Positions 1-12,300 of a stretch of 64,000 bases of DNA are shown here, one piece after another. The translations under genes and the position numbers were made by a program. Under the pieces are notes generated by a model, which saw nothing but the letters and a program-made list of their open reading frames with translations, was not told where the DNA came from and searched no databases. Source of the stretch: Dirofilaria immitis (Eukaryota > Nematoda > Chromadorea > Rhabditida > Onchocercidae); the NCBI GenBank assembly GCA_024305405.1, contig JAKNDB010000087.1, positions 7,070,501 to 7,134,500 of the forward strand. Direction: 5' to 3'. Numbering within the stretch: the stretch's first letter is position 1; each line of letters opens with the position of its first letter.

Positions 1-68
1 AAAAGATGAAAAAAGAGTATATTTAAGCATTTTAGTAAATTCACAATTCAACTTTATTTTCAGGAGAT

Positions 69-3000
69 ATGGCTTCGATTATGAGCAGTTTTTTGCGCAT
101 GGATGTTTCATCGCAAGAACGTGAAGAAGCTGGACGAGTTAGTATTAATATTTATTACCCAGTTCTAAAGCGAATTATGTTTTGATTATCCACTCATTCT
201 TTTCAGTATTATATCTAATTTTTTCCAGAATACTTTACCGATAATGTCATGCTTGTTGCAAAGACTCGATTATGGTAAAGGTGGCACAAAAATACCACTG
301 ACTGCAAACTATTACGAAATTAAAATCAGTCGTGAAATTTATGTTCATCGCTATGAAGTGATCATCAAAGATCCTACCAGAGATCGACGGCTTGACAGGT
401 TCATATGAGAAAATTATTAAGCAGTTGATCGTAAAAATAAAAGTAAGTGGAAAGAATGGAAACTTTTCCGCTGCTTAAAGATTTTTCTTATTTAAATAAA
501 ATCTAATCCATTTTAATAGTTACCTTGTTTGGTGAAACAAAAAGCTGCAGAGATATCTGTCGTTCTCAGTTTTGGGAAGTAGCGAGTAACGATCTGAATA
601 CATTTGGTAAACTTGAAAATTTGATTTACAACGATGTCAGTTGTTTGTGGGCGAAAGAAAAATTAAATTTGCCGAATGGTATTGGACGAAAAAAGATCGT
701 AAAGACAACATCTCGTGGTGATGTGAGTTATTTGATTTACTAGAATTTGGAGCATAAATTGTTTTGGAAGTACTCTCTTGACGTCCGTTTACCACAAATT
801 TCCAATTTTCATTAAATGAGTTGCAATTGTCTAAGACAGTTTAAACTTCTTACTTTAATTTGTATTATTCAAATCATTTCCTTATTTTATAAAGCAGGAT
901 ACTAAAGTAAAAAACAATTAAAGTACTATTCGTTATTTTTAGTATCAAGCCTCATGAAATTATGCGTTAATTTTTTATAATTTTATTATAAAATGAAATT
1001 TCTCAATACATTGCATTCTTGTGCAGTCAATGGTGCATTCTGTTATCATTGTCTTTTTAATGCATTTTGATAATACCTAGCAATTATTCTTTATATTTCT
1101 CATATTCTCAATATTTTCATAATTTTGTAGGAACGAGTGGCGTATATCATGGAAATGAAATATACAAACAGTTTTTTAGTTGATTTGACAATAGACTTTG
1201 ACGATTCACGCAATATTTCTGTTCAGTTTTTGAATGCACTTCTAACGCAGAACATTCGTTGTCCATTGAGGTATCTGCTGTTTGAATAGAGAGAGAGAGA
1301 GAGAGAGAGAGGGGAGATAGAGAGGGAAAGAGAGAGAGAAACAAAGAAAATAATAGCAACATAAGAATTCAGGTTGTAGCAGTTTCAGAAACATTTTATG
1401 TTTTTTTGGTATTTAAATAAAACGAAGCGTAGTATTGAATTTGAATAAGAGTATACCTCAGTGTTAGACGAATCGCTTCCAGATAATTGGTATGGTTTTT
1501 TCTCTTCTGAAGATTAAAAAGTATAATCTGCACAATACTCAGTAATTAGGAATATTATATTTTCTGGATTGCGTACTTACCAACTGCAAAGTTTTCTGTA
1601 CAGCATAGAAAACGGTAAATGCTCCTTTGCTGGATATTATGATTTTCTAATATATTGCTTGATTCGGATTTTGTTTTTCAAATCTAAACCAGCTTCCGAA
1701 AATTTTATTTTTTACTTAAATGTAGAATTTATTTTTAGATCCATTTCGAATCGGTACTATCCATTCGGTCGTTCCGTTTACAATATCCCTGATCAGAATC
1801 GTAAATGGATTGTTCCCGTAGGAGGTGGGATTGAAGGATGGACTGGATTGCACGGTGCAGTCAAAATAGATTCAACCGGACAAGCTTTGTTTAATGCTGA
1901 TAGTAAGTTTTTAAAGAGGCGAAACCATTACAATTTTAATAAAAATTTAAAAAATTGATAATGATCAGAAATATTTCTCTCCAGACACGTTTGCCTGCGT
2001 ATGGTACTGGTCTTTATTAAAGGTGGATTTTTCAGTTTCTAGCTGCGCATTTTTCAAGATACGAATCAATTTAATTGACTTTTTCTTGGAAGTTCTAAAC
2101 GAATTTCGAGGTCGACGACCAAGTGAATACACTGTGGATGAATTACGTCAAGCGAATAGAATTGCAATGAGCGATTCACAACGGAAATCTTTGAAAAAGC
2201 TTTAACAGGTAAGTCTTTTTCTAGAAAATTATTAATAGTTTTGAAAATATAACATTTTCAAAATCATGAGATTAAGCTTTAGATTATAAACTTTCTGCCG
2301 AATGGTAATAAAAATTATCTTCTGGTAGGATTGTTAGCAAATGAGGGATGGCTCAATTAATTGTAAGGAAGACAATTTTGATGAAGTTGTAACAATATTT
2401 AGTCACCGAGAATATATTTAATGAAAAAAAGAAAACAAATTAATGGATTTTCATATTACCATGTAATTTTATATACCACTCTACCAGGGACTCCAATAAA
2501 TTTTTTTAATATTTTTTTAAAAATTAGCTGTGGAATGCAACTTATTTTTTCTATATAAATCTGAAGGATTTTTCTTTATTTTAAGGTGTTTATTTACGAC
2601 TAACTTATGGTCCGGAAAGAAATAGGCTAAAAGATTACAAATTTGTTGATGTTGGCCGGCCCGCAAACGTTATTAGGTATCAATGCATTCACGTTTTATT
2701 CTAGTAGTGTTCATTTTATTGTTTATTAAACTACTGATTACTGTAGTTTTTGCGAAAATACAATTATTCATCACCTTTGTTGTTTTGAATTTTATTATAT
2801 TGAGTGGTTTTTGAGAATAATATTAGACAGTATTTAATGTATTTATGCATTATAGATTTTTGCATAAAAACCCTAATTATCCAGATGATCAGGGAAATGA
2901 AGTCACAGTTGAAGAATACTTTTCTCAATACAAAGGTATTTTTGCAATATGAAATTTTTGCAAGCTCAAGTTTAACTAGCCTTTAGCTGGAATGGTAAAT

Positions 3001-6000
3001 TCCTTTTCAAAATTCTCTTTTACAAATCTTCAATTACTTGTGTTTTCACATCAATGAAATTTCTTGACTATGCTTGACAGAAGGTAATAAGCTTACGGAG
3101 GTTTAGAAGATGGGATTCATCTAGCTGGGAATAAATTGTGATGAATATGTCTTTTTTATTAGCTTGTCAAATTTTGGGAAGAAATTAAATAATTATTTAG
3201 ATTTTCAGAAATTAAACTGAATTTCCCACATTTGCCGGTAATTCAAATTGGTCCTCGCCAGAAAAAAATTTTTGTACCAATGGAACTTCTGATTATTGCT
3301 GACAAACCACAAAAAGTGAATAGAGAACTAACTGACTTTCAAAAGGCTAAACTTATTCGGGTAAATAGATTTGATAATAAATTATTGTTAATTCCTTTCA
3401 AAGAGTATGGGTCTTAGAAAAATCATCTTTCTTGAATCATCTGTTTGAAATATAAGCAGGAAAATTTTATAAGTATTGATAAACAAAATATCGCTAAACA
3501 AAAATTTTGTTAGTTTAGCAATTCGAGATGTGAACCGCTGCATATTACCTTGATATTTTTTTATACTTTAGTATTAATGTTCACATATAAGCCGAAGTAG
3601 TTATTTTTATTCGAAATTTTATAAAAAGTTTTCCACACTTCATATTCTTAAAATTACTTAATAAAAGATGAGCTAAAATAATTTTTTCTTAAAAACATGC
3701 CTTTAGGCATGAATTGCCATAGATACTGAACGAGTTGTTTTAAAATAGTGAAAAATTTTTAAGTAATGCTTAGAAATAAACCTTTTGGAAATTCTCTTGC
3801 AAATTTTGTAGTTTTCAGGGTGCAGCAATGGAACCAAAAATACGGAAAGAACGAATTAGCTCTATAATTGCTGATCAGAAGCTCTATGATGATATATTTC
3901 TACAGAATTTCGGTGTTTGGATTTCTCCTGATATGATTCATTTGGAGGGTAGAGTGTTAAGTCCACCGAAGCTGGAACTTAATGTAAATCCTTTTTTTTA
4001 TTTTTTTTTTTGTATTACATATAAATTTTTTTATTATGATAATCGTCGACCTTTAGATTCAAATAGCAAATCTAAGTCAGCAGTTACTGCGAATTCTTAT
4101 TTTCTATATTTCTATTTGTCAGCCGTTCATAAAAATGTTACCATTTGTTACTTAGGTATAATATCGGACTTATTTTAGTTTGCATAGCATTAAACTAGAT
4201 TGTTTCCTTATTGATTGAAAAAATTTAATCAAATCAAAATAAAATGAAACATTTAGCCTGTACTTTTAACAATTCTTGATAATTTTACATGTTATATTTT
4301 GTAATATTCTCCGTCTATGATTGTCGTTGATAACGAACTTGAATGATTTGGCATATTTCTTGATTTATAGCAGTTTTGCCACTTAGTTGCTCTACAAAGC
4401 AGTGAAAAGTCAATTTATAGTATGCGTTTCACAAATGTATTTTCATATTCATTACAGACTAATAACGACGGACAAGTTTTTTATGTAGAAGTTGATAATG
4501 GTAAATGGCCTCTTCGAAATATGTTTACATCATCTCCAACAAATGTTTTATTTGGTGTGATTTGTGTGGACAGAGCTATCGATATCAATGATTTTTGGTA
4601 AGAAATAAGTTCCAAACTTTTAAATTTGAAATATTTTACGGAGGGACTAATCTAATAAAAATAAGAGTTGTTTATTGCTTGATTTTTTTTCTGTGATATA
4701 TGTATAGGTAGTGTTATTGTCTTTAAATTTTTAGGGATCCGTATCATAATCTAATAACGGCATGCACCTTGTTTGGCATCAAGTTTCTAATGACAGATCC
4801 GCTTTTGGCAAAATGGAAAGGAGAAGATCGAAAGAAACTGCGATCTATTGTTCGTGGTATGGTTAATGAATGTAATATCAGGTACGAAGGAAATGCGAAT
4901 CTACATATTTTGTTCATTTTGGCTAATAAGAATGCTCGTATATACGGTTAGTATTGTTTATTTTCATGCTTGAGTGTTATCATCATAGATGCCTGGTTTG
5001 TCTTTTTTCAGAAATCTAAGTGAATTTTAGACGTCTTCGTAACTTAATCTGTTTTATATTTTCTTTCCTCACAAACTTCTAGCACATCGTCCTTGTTATT
5101 ATAATGGAGTTTTCAGGATTAATTAAAACAGTCTGTGATTTGGAAGAAGGAATTGCATGTCAAGTAATTCTGGCGAAAACATTTCGTAACATATTATCTT
5201 CGCGTCCAGAAACCAATGTAACCGCACATAATATTATCTTAAAAATGAATACTAAACTAGGTGGGGTGAACAACAAAGTGCATCAAGATTATAACATGTG
5301 AGCTTCCGTTTAATCAAAATTGTCATTTAGAGAATATGTCAAATAAAGTGCCTGAGCAGAAAACAACTTTTGCACTTAAAATTTTTCAACGTTTATTTTC
5401 GGGTACAGAGCTATACTAAATTTAATTTAGACTGTTACAGAAATGTTTGTTATTGTAAAATCCAAGAACTATTTCAAGAAATCGAAAGGTTGAAATTCAT
5501 AAATGATAGTAAACCTTTGTTAGAATTTAACAGCTAAAAATTAGCCAAATTATTCTAAATCCGAAAGTGAGAATTATAATGGACCTTGAATTAAATAAAT
5601 GACAAGAAAATATTTGATGAATGGATTTCATAAACCTTGAGTATTGAAACCAAATTCTTATTTCCTTAAGTTGGCCAAAGTTTTCGAGCGGAGATGATCC
5701 AACAATTTTTGTCGGCGTTGACGTAACTCATCCACGACCAGGTAAATTGGGTAATTCAATTGCATCTGTTGTTGGATCGACAAATTTGGATGCCACACGG
5801 TTAATTTTAGATTTAGAGTGTTTCGATTTCGATGAGCAAACTTATTTTAGCTAGATTCAGGTCTTCCGTATTGATTCTGAGAGTATAACGGGTAAAGATT
5901 CCACTCTGTTCATAGTAATAAACTCGAAGCAAATTCAATGGAACAACTGCATTCAATTTTATTGTGAAATAGTGTATAAAGGGTTATAAAATAGTTGGTA

Positions 6001-8144
6001 ATTTACTGAGTGCTTAAAACGTGTGAAATTTGTTTTTAAACATTCGCTAATAAGTAATATTGGAACCTGTCAATATTCTCTGTTCATAGTCAGTTATAAC
6101 GATGATAATTTTTCCAGTATCTCTTATATTTTGTTTTCTTATTATATGGTTTCAGTTATGAAGCATCAACAAAAGTTCAGCACCCAAAAATGGAGCGTAT
6201 TGTTTATTTGGTAGATGCTTTAAGAGAGCGTTTATTAGCATTTTATAAGTCAGTTGGTTCTGCACCAAAACATATCATCATTTATCGGTATTACTTTGAA
6301 ACAATTATTTAAAAGTTTTCTTATTAATTTTAGAATTTTAATTTGGGACTTCATTTTTGATAGTTTTCTTCATTTTTTTACTGAGTATTTCATAAGAAAC
6401 AAGTTCCAAGCAATATGCTTTTTAGGACAGTTTTCAGTCTCTTCGAAATTTGATATTAACCGCTTTGTTGTACCATCTTAATAAAGAGGGTTTTATTAGT
6501 TAATATTTATTTATTTTTAATGAAATTCAGTATGAGATAAATGTTATTGTTCGGACTTGTGGGGTTTTAATTTATTAGGAATTCAGCTCTTTTTAGTGAT
6601 GGTATATCGGATACTGAATTCCTCAATACAATGAAGGAAGAGATAGCATCGGTAAAAACAGCATGTAAAAAACTTGATCCCGAATATTCTCCGACTTTGG
6701 CATATGTAGTTGTTCAAAAACGGCATCATACACGTTTTTGTCGAACCTGCTATTGCTGCAAAATTTCAAAGCGTTAGAGAGTAAGCATTGTTTTTATCAT
6801 TATTAATCGAGAGTTTTGAAACTGCGGAAAAGTTATGGTTTGAAAAAGAACATTTTTTCTTATTTATTTGTTCTTGCTTTATATTAGATTTGAATTTTAG
6901 AAGCAAAGGTAATATTCCACCGGGAACAGTTGTTGACACATTTGTAACCAGTTCACGGCTTTTCGATTTCTTCCTTTGTTCACATTTTGGTCCAATCGTA
7001 AGTGAATTCCTCAATTTAAATCGTTATTAAAGAAAATTTTTGCAATATCTGGCCATCATTGTCTTTTTCGTGCCTTCTTTTGAATGACGCATTTTGTTTG
7101 CTATAATATATTATTTATATATATATATATCAGGGAACATCGAAACCAAGTCATTATTATGTATTATATGATTCATGGAATTTAACATCGGACGAGTGGC
7201 AGGTGATTATTTTCTCAGTTTAAAATGTTTGAATTTACTAGCAATAAAAAATTTTTTCAATTTTTATATATTTTAACTTACACAGAAATGTTTACAATGA
7301 AGCATTGCGATATTGCTTTTTCTTGCTTTGCTTCAGCTTTGTATTAAATTATACATTGATTTTTATCTTCGTAAAAAATATACGTTTTTCAGTTTGATTT
7401 TCTCTTTCTAAAATACATCTTCACAGATAAAATCCTAATGCTTCCGGATTTTTTGAAAATAAGCTAAATAATATGCAATGGTTTCCAGCATGTGACTTTC
7501 GCTCTTTGTCATTTGTATGCTCGTTGCAATCGATCAGTTTCCATACCCGCTCCAGTGTATTATGCACATCTTGCATGTGCCCGTGCTAGTGTTTACAATG
7601 ATACTTTGTTAGTTTTATATTGCTCTTCCTAACTTTTAGATGTGAAGCCTCACTGTTGATTTTTGGATGAGATTGTAATTGACCAAATGTAAGAGATGGC
7701 TTTCTTAACTCCACAAAATTAGTCTATCCAAAAGAAGGAAGGACCGAAGAATTTGAGTTATTTAACGAACAATAATGTTTCTGAATTACTGCTTAATTAC
7801 GCAGAAAAGGATGTGGAACGTCTTATTTATTGTTTCAGAATGCAGAATATTGCTAAAATTTTTCAAATGATTTTGAAAACTTCCTTTGATCACAACGCAC
7901 TTTCTTGCTTGAATCAAACTTCATTATTCCGATGTTTTTAATCTCGTATTTATGCAGTTTCAGAAAAATTTTGTTTTAAAGTTTGAAGATTTTAGTGCAG
8001 TTCATTTTGAAATTTAGATATAATGAACGAAACTGGACAGAATCGCTCGACGGCAGTTCTACATGCTTTGAACAGGAGACAGTTCATACCCACCAGATGG
8101 CGTTAGCTATAAATTCAGCAACACCAAAAATGTACTTTGTTTAA
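69..8144 (+). CDS. Argonaute protein (AGO/PIWI family, predicted slicer-competent)
   Basis: Small-RNA-guided silencing protein, complete over roughly 18 exons. The start ATG at 69 lies 5 nt after an acceptor-like tttcag, which would suit SL trans-splicing. In order: N domain (229-398, 520-718, 1131-1270), linker 1 (1739-1902, 1985-2208), PAZ (2586-3357, with [12 protein letters not shown]), linker 2 (3819-3984), MID (4458-4880) and PIWI (5100-8144). The PIWI catalytic aspartate is in [11 protein letters not shown] (about 5720). The second, in [10 protein letters not shown], is made by splicing 6287 to about 6600. The histidine is in [11 protein letters not shown] (about 7550). The protein ends in MYFV, the usual Argonaute C-terminus. 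The frame breaks at 2194-2198 and 6735-6739, and splice phases clash near 398/520 and 7590. These look like base-call errors because the flanking sequence is well conserved. The nematode Argonaute subclade was not determined. Confidence 0.93.
1289..1346. repeat. GA-rich microsatellite in an Argonaute intron
   Basis: An almost pure (GA)n run of about 22 nt is followed by an interrupted GA-rich tract. It lies just downstream of the exon ending at 1270. The open frame on the opposite strand here is only low-complexity Leu/Ser and is not a gene. Confidence 0.9.
7104..7131. repeat. AT dinucleotide repeat in an Argonaute intron
   Basis: A short (TA)n run directly precedes the cag acceptor of the PIWI exon that begins at about 7134 with [11 protein letters not shown]. 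Confidence 0.75.
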
Positions 8145-9302
8145 ATCTTCTCGTCATTCTTCCGATTTCTGTTCACTTCATTATTTTTTGATCACTCTTT
8201 TAAAATTTGATGCTCATTTTAGATCTCAGTTATTTGAATTAATGTAAAGTATGTCTTTTTTTCGAAAACACGAATTTTATAAAAAATATCGCTGCTCTGT
8301 TTTGCTGTCATGACCTCAGCTATTGAAACCTCTTATCCGGACAATTTTCAGAAGCCTTGCAGATCTTGAGATGCAATTATTATCTTTAAAATATCGGTTA
8401 AGTATCTTAATATAGTATTCTTTCACATTGTTTTTGTGACCTTTTAGCTTGGCCCTCACATTTTGGGCGGCAAGGTTATCAACTAGAAGTTATAGTACCA
8501 CCAAACATATGTTATCTTTTGTTTCACTGCCAAAATCACTTTATACTGAGTATGACATCCGGTCTTAACATAGCAGTACATGCCGAACCAACTCCGCTTG
8601 CTAAATAGGTGAAAGTAATAATCCAAATCTACGGTGATTTACAAGTTATCTAGCCGCAGGGTTCTGAAATTTATTTCATGAATCGTATCTGAATGATTTA
8701 GAAGTTCAAGGAACTGCAGTTCCACTGGAATTTAATAATTTAATATTCATAATATTCAGTAAGAAATGAAAAGTCGGAAGAAGACATATTATGCTATTTT
8801 TGTATTTTGGGATATACTGTATTAATGTTATTTTATGTATGTACAAATTTTACTCAGTTCGAAATCCTACTTACAAAATTCGATTTGAAGAATCGAATTC
8901 TCAAAATTTAAGGACAAAGTAAATTTTTACTATTTAAATATACAATTTGTAACAAAATTTTCACTGCATAATAAAGCAAAATACCAAACGACAAGACAAT
9001 AATAAAATAGTAATAATTTAAGCAAAACGAGCAAAAGCTATGGAGTATGAAAAACAGCGATAATCCATTATTTTTCGGATTCTCAAAAGTAATTTTATGG
9101 CACCTGCTTTCAATGGATTTCACCACTCTATATGCTTGATATTGTTACCTCTATGCCATTTCGGAGCTCATAAAGAAAGTTCGTGAAATAAAACCACAAA
9201 CTCAATTTAGATGATGATGGATAGCTGAATTTGCCATATAAATCAGTGAGTGTCTTGGTGATTTGAAATAATAAATGCACAATAACATTCAGCATAATAA
9301 AT
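8145..9302. other. Convergent intergenic region, Argonaute 3' end to ehs-1 3' end
   Basis: The two stop codons face each other across about 1.16 kb of AT-rich sequence. No exon, RNA gene or repeat was recognised. Open frames on the minus strand between 8908 and 9382 are short, partly overlap the ehs-1 last exon in another frame, and have no recognisable content. Confidence 0.6.
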
Positions 9303-12300
9303 TCAGGATTTTGCAAAAGCATCAAAATTGGCAAAATCTGCAAACTGGTCTGTTGTTGCCGTTGCAGTGATAGTTGCTGCACTTCCAGTAAATGGATCCC
9401 TACAAAAACTACGATAGAAGAATAAAAAGTTCTTTGGTCGGAAATTGAATAGATTTACGGAAAATTAATGGGAAACTGTACATTCTGCTATTTCCAATAG
9501 TTAAGACCTACGTGCCAGAAAAGGGATCCGATTCCACAGGAGTTTTCAGTGACTTCGGTGGAGCAGGTCGTGGCGGTGGTGCTTTTGCAGAAGTAGCAGT
9601 AGCGGATGATAGTTTTGTATTATTCACATCTGAACCGAATGGGTCCTTGTCCGAAAAAACATCAAAATTCGTAAATGACGAGCTGATCGTATCCGCAAAC
9701 GGATCAGTTTCAAATCCAATACCTGTGAAATATACTTGTTATAAGAAATGAATAATTGCTTTTAACTCCCACTAATTTTGTTCTCATTATAAATCAGTAC
9801 CGTATTTTGAAACATACTGGAAGAACATCGTAATAAGAAAAACAGGAAATTTTGTAAACCTGGTCGAATAGCTGCCGCGAAAGGATCATTTTGGAAGCCT
9901 GCAGAGACGGCGAAATTTTGATTTTCGACAAACTGAAAAAATTCTGTTAAAAATTCGCCAACGATTGCTTATCTGACTGAATCTTAACAATTCTACTTCT
10001 GAAATCTCTCATTTTTGATTATTCATTTTTATAACCACCTTAAAGATTCAAAATTTAGTGAAGGGAAGGATCAAAAATCCAAACTAACTCTTATTTTGTA
10101 GCTTATAAAACAACAAGCTTATCAATGATAATTTTCGGCGTCCTCAATTACAAACCCTTTTTCCACTCTGTAAAAAATACCGGAGAAATTATCACGAGCA
10201 CAGAAAAAGCTCTTCTTTTTCTTTATTAAGTGTTTCGATATCGTTACTTTCCATTAACTGAGTAAGACGTTCTGTCGTTTTATTTAATTTCTTATTTTCA
10301 GCTTCAATACGTTTTGTTATCTCTTCAGTTCTTGCACACTTTCTTTCAAGCTGAAAACGAAACTCAGCCAAAACTAATACAAATACATTACTTGGTTTGA
10401 GTTTCCTCTTTAAAAAAGTGAATTTTTAAACTCAGTAAATTGAAATTACAACAATCCAGCAATGCAGACATCTTTACAATTGTATTTGCAAAAGGAAGCA
10501 TTTAGTAGCAATAAACGCTACCAAGTTTCGAAGGAACAATTCTACTGGAAAGAATGAGCAATATGTATGAGGGACGTATGATGAAAATCTACTTGAAAAA
10601 TAATTTTAAAATAACAAAAAACAATGTAAACCACTACGGCGGCCAAAAAAAACGCCGAAAAACAAAATCAGTCTCAGACATTCTCTATCAGCGCATAAAA
10701 TTTGGAAAAATCAAAAAAAAGCTAATATCAAAATAAAAGACAAGAAATCAAAAAAACAATACAAACTTTCGTAAGTTCCAACGATGCTTTTTCGATAATA
10801 GCATTGTGTTGTGAAAATGTACTAGAAAGCGTTTTCTTTTCTTCCTCTAAAGAATGAATTTCTCGCTGCACATGTAACAATTCTTCATTTGTCTAAAAAA
10901 ATAAGATTAATGGAATGGGGAGCAAAGATAACCTTAAGCTTTTAACAAGCCCTTAAGTAGTGATATCTTTTGATAAACTGAACTAGAAATCATAATATTC
11001 GCTGCTAATTATTAGGAACAATAATCAATTCCTTTTTAATTCGCTAGGGACCATTCAACTAATTGTTTCTCGCAGGATTCTGCTCCTGATATTTTTTCTC
11101 AACTACAACCAGTGTCGACGACAGCAACAAAAATTTTTTAGTTTATTTCTTAGAACTTTTCACATTTTTATCCTTTCTTGTCCGATTCTTAAGTATGGAA
11201 TTGAAAAATCATGGTGTTGACTCTATCGATTTATTTTATCGGTGCCTTAATCAAAGACGGAGAGGATAGCACAATGAGATGAATTATAAATATTGACTCT
11301 AACTCTTTCTTTTCAAGGAAAAAACAGAACTGGCAAGTAAAAATCGATTTTTTATTTTCATACATAAACAGCTGAACATAACAATACCTACAATCTTATC
11401 TCCCATATTTTGAGTGCTTTGTGAATGAAGCTCATTAAGCCTTTTTTCCTCGTCCTCAACTTTTTGTTTGGATTGTTCCACAGTTCGTTCCAACTGTGCA
11501 ATTTGTAAATCGAGTGCTTCAAGTCGCTTTTCAGCTTCGCCTCTTTGCTTCTCTAATTGTGTTACCGTAGATTCCAACGTTGTTAGTTCAATCTGCAATT
11601 GGAAGATTTAAAATATTTTAAAATCTTTTTTTCATCCAATTTACGAATATATTCAACCATCCCATCAATGAAATGTGTGAAGTAAACCGTAAAAATGTAA
11701 ACACATATAATAACACGCGCAGAACTTTTACAAATCATTAATTTTAATTTTTGCAGTAATAAATAAATCGTCTTATCAGCGTAATGGAAAAACTCTGCTA
11801 GAGTAGGCAAGCAAAAAAATGAAACAATTATTAAAATGGTTTTGCAAATATTATTTGAATTTACTTCTACTTAAAAACCTTTAAATTTTTGATTTCGCTG
11901 TTCTTTACAGTCATGTCAGCTTCAAGTTGAACAATTTCTTGATCAGCCTCTCGACGATCCAGAATCAGTTTTTCAACTTCGAACAATAATGCATCCAGTT
12001 CCTCATTTCCAGTTGGAGTTGCATTCTGCTATGATTTAAAATAATTTTTCCGCAGATAAATTGAATATATGGATTTAACTTTTTTCATTGATGAAATCAC
12101 TAAGGACGGAACATCTTCATTATTATCTATTCCGGAGAACGTCTTTTGATTTTATAGAAAATGACATCAAGTACGAAAATTTGCCGAATTTTGAGGAAAT
12201 AATAATCAAGTCATATTAAAAATAATTTTAAGAAATGAATTACTATGGTAAATCCACTAGTCACACTGACTGCAGGAGCTTCAACTGTTCGAAAAGAAGG

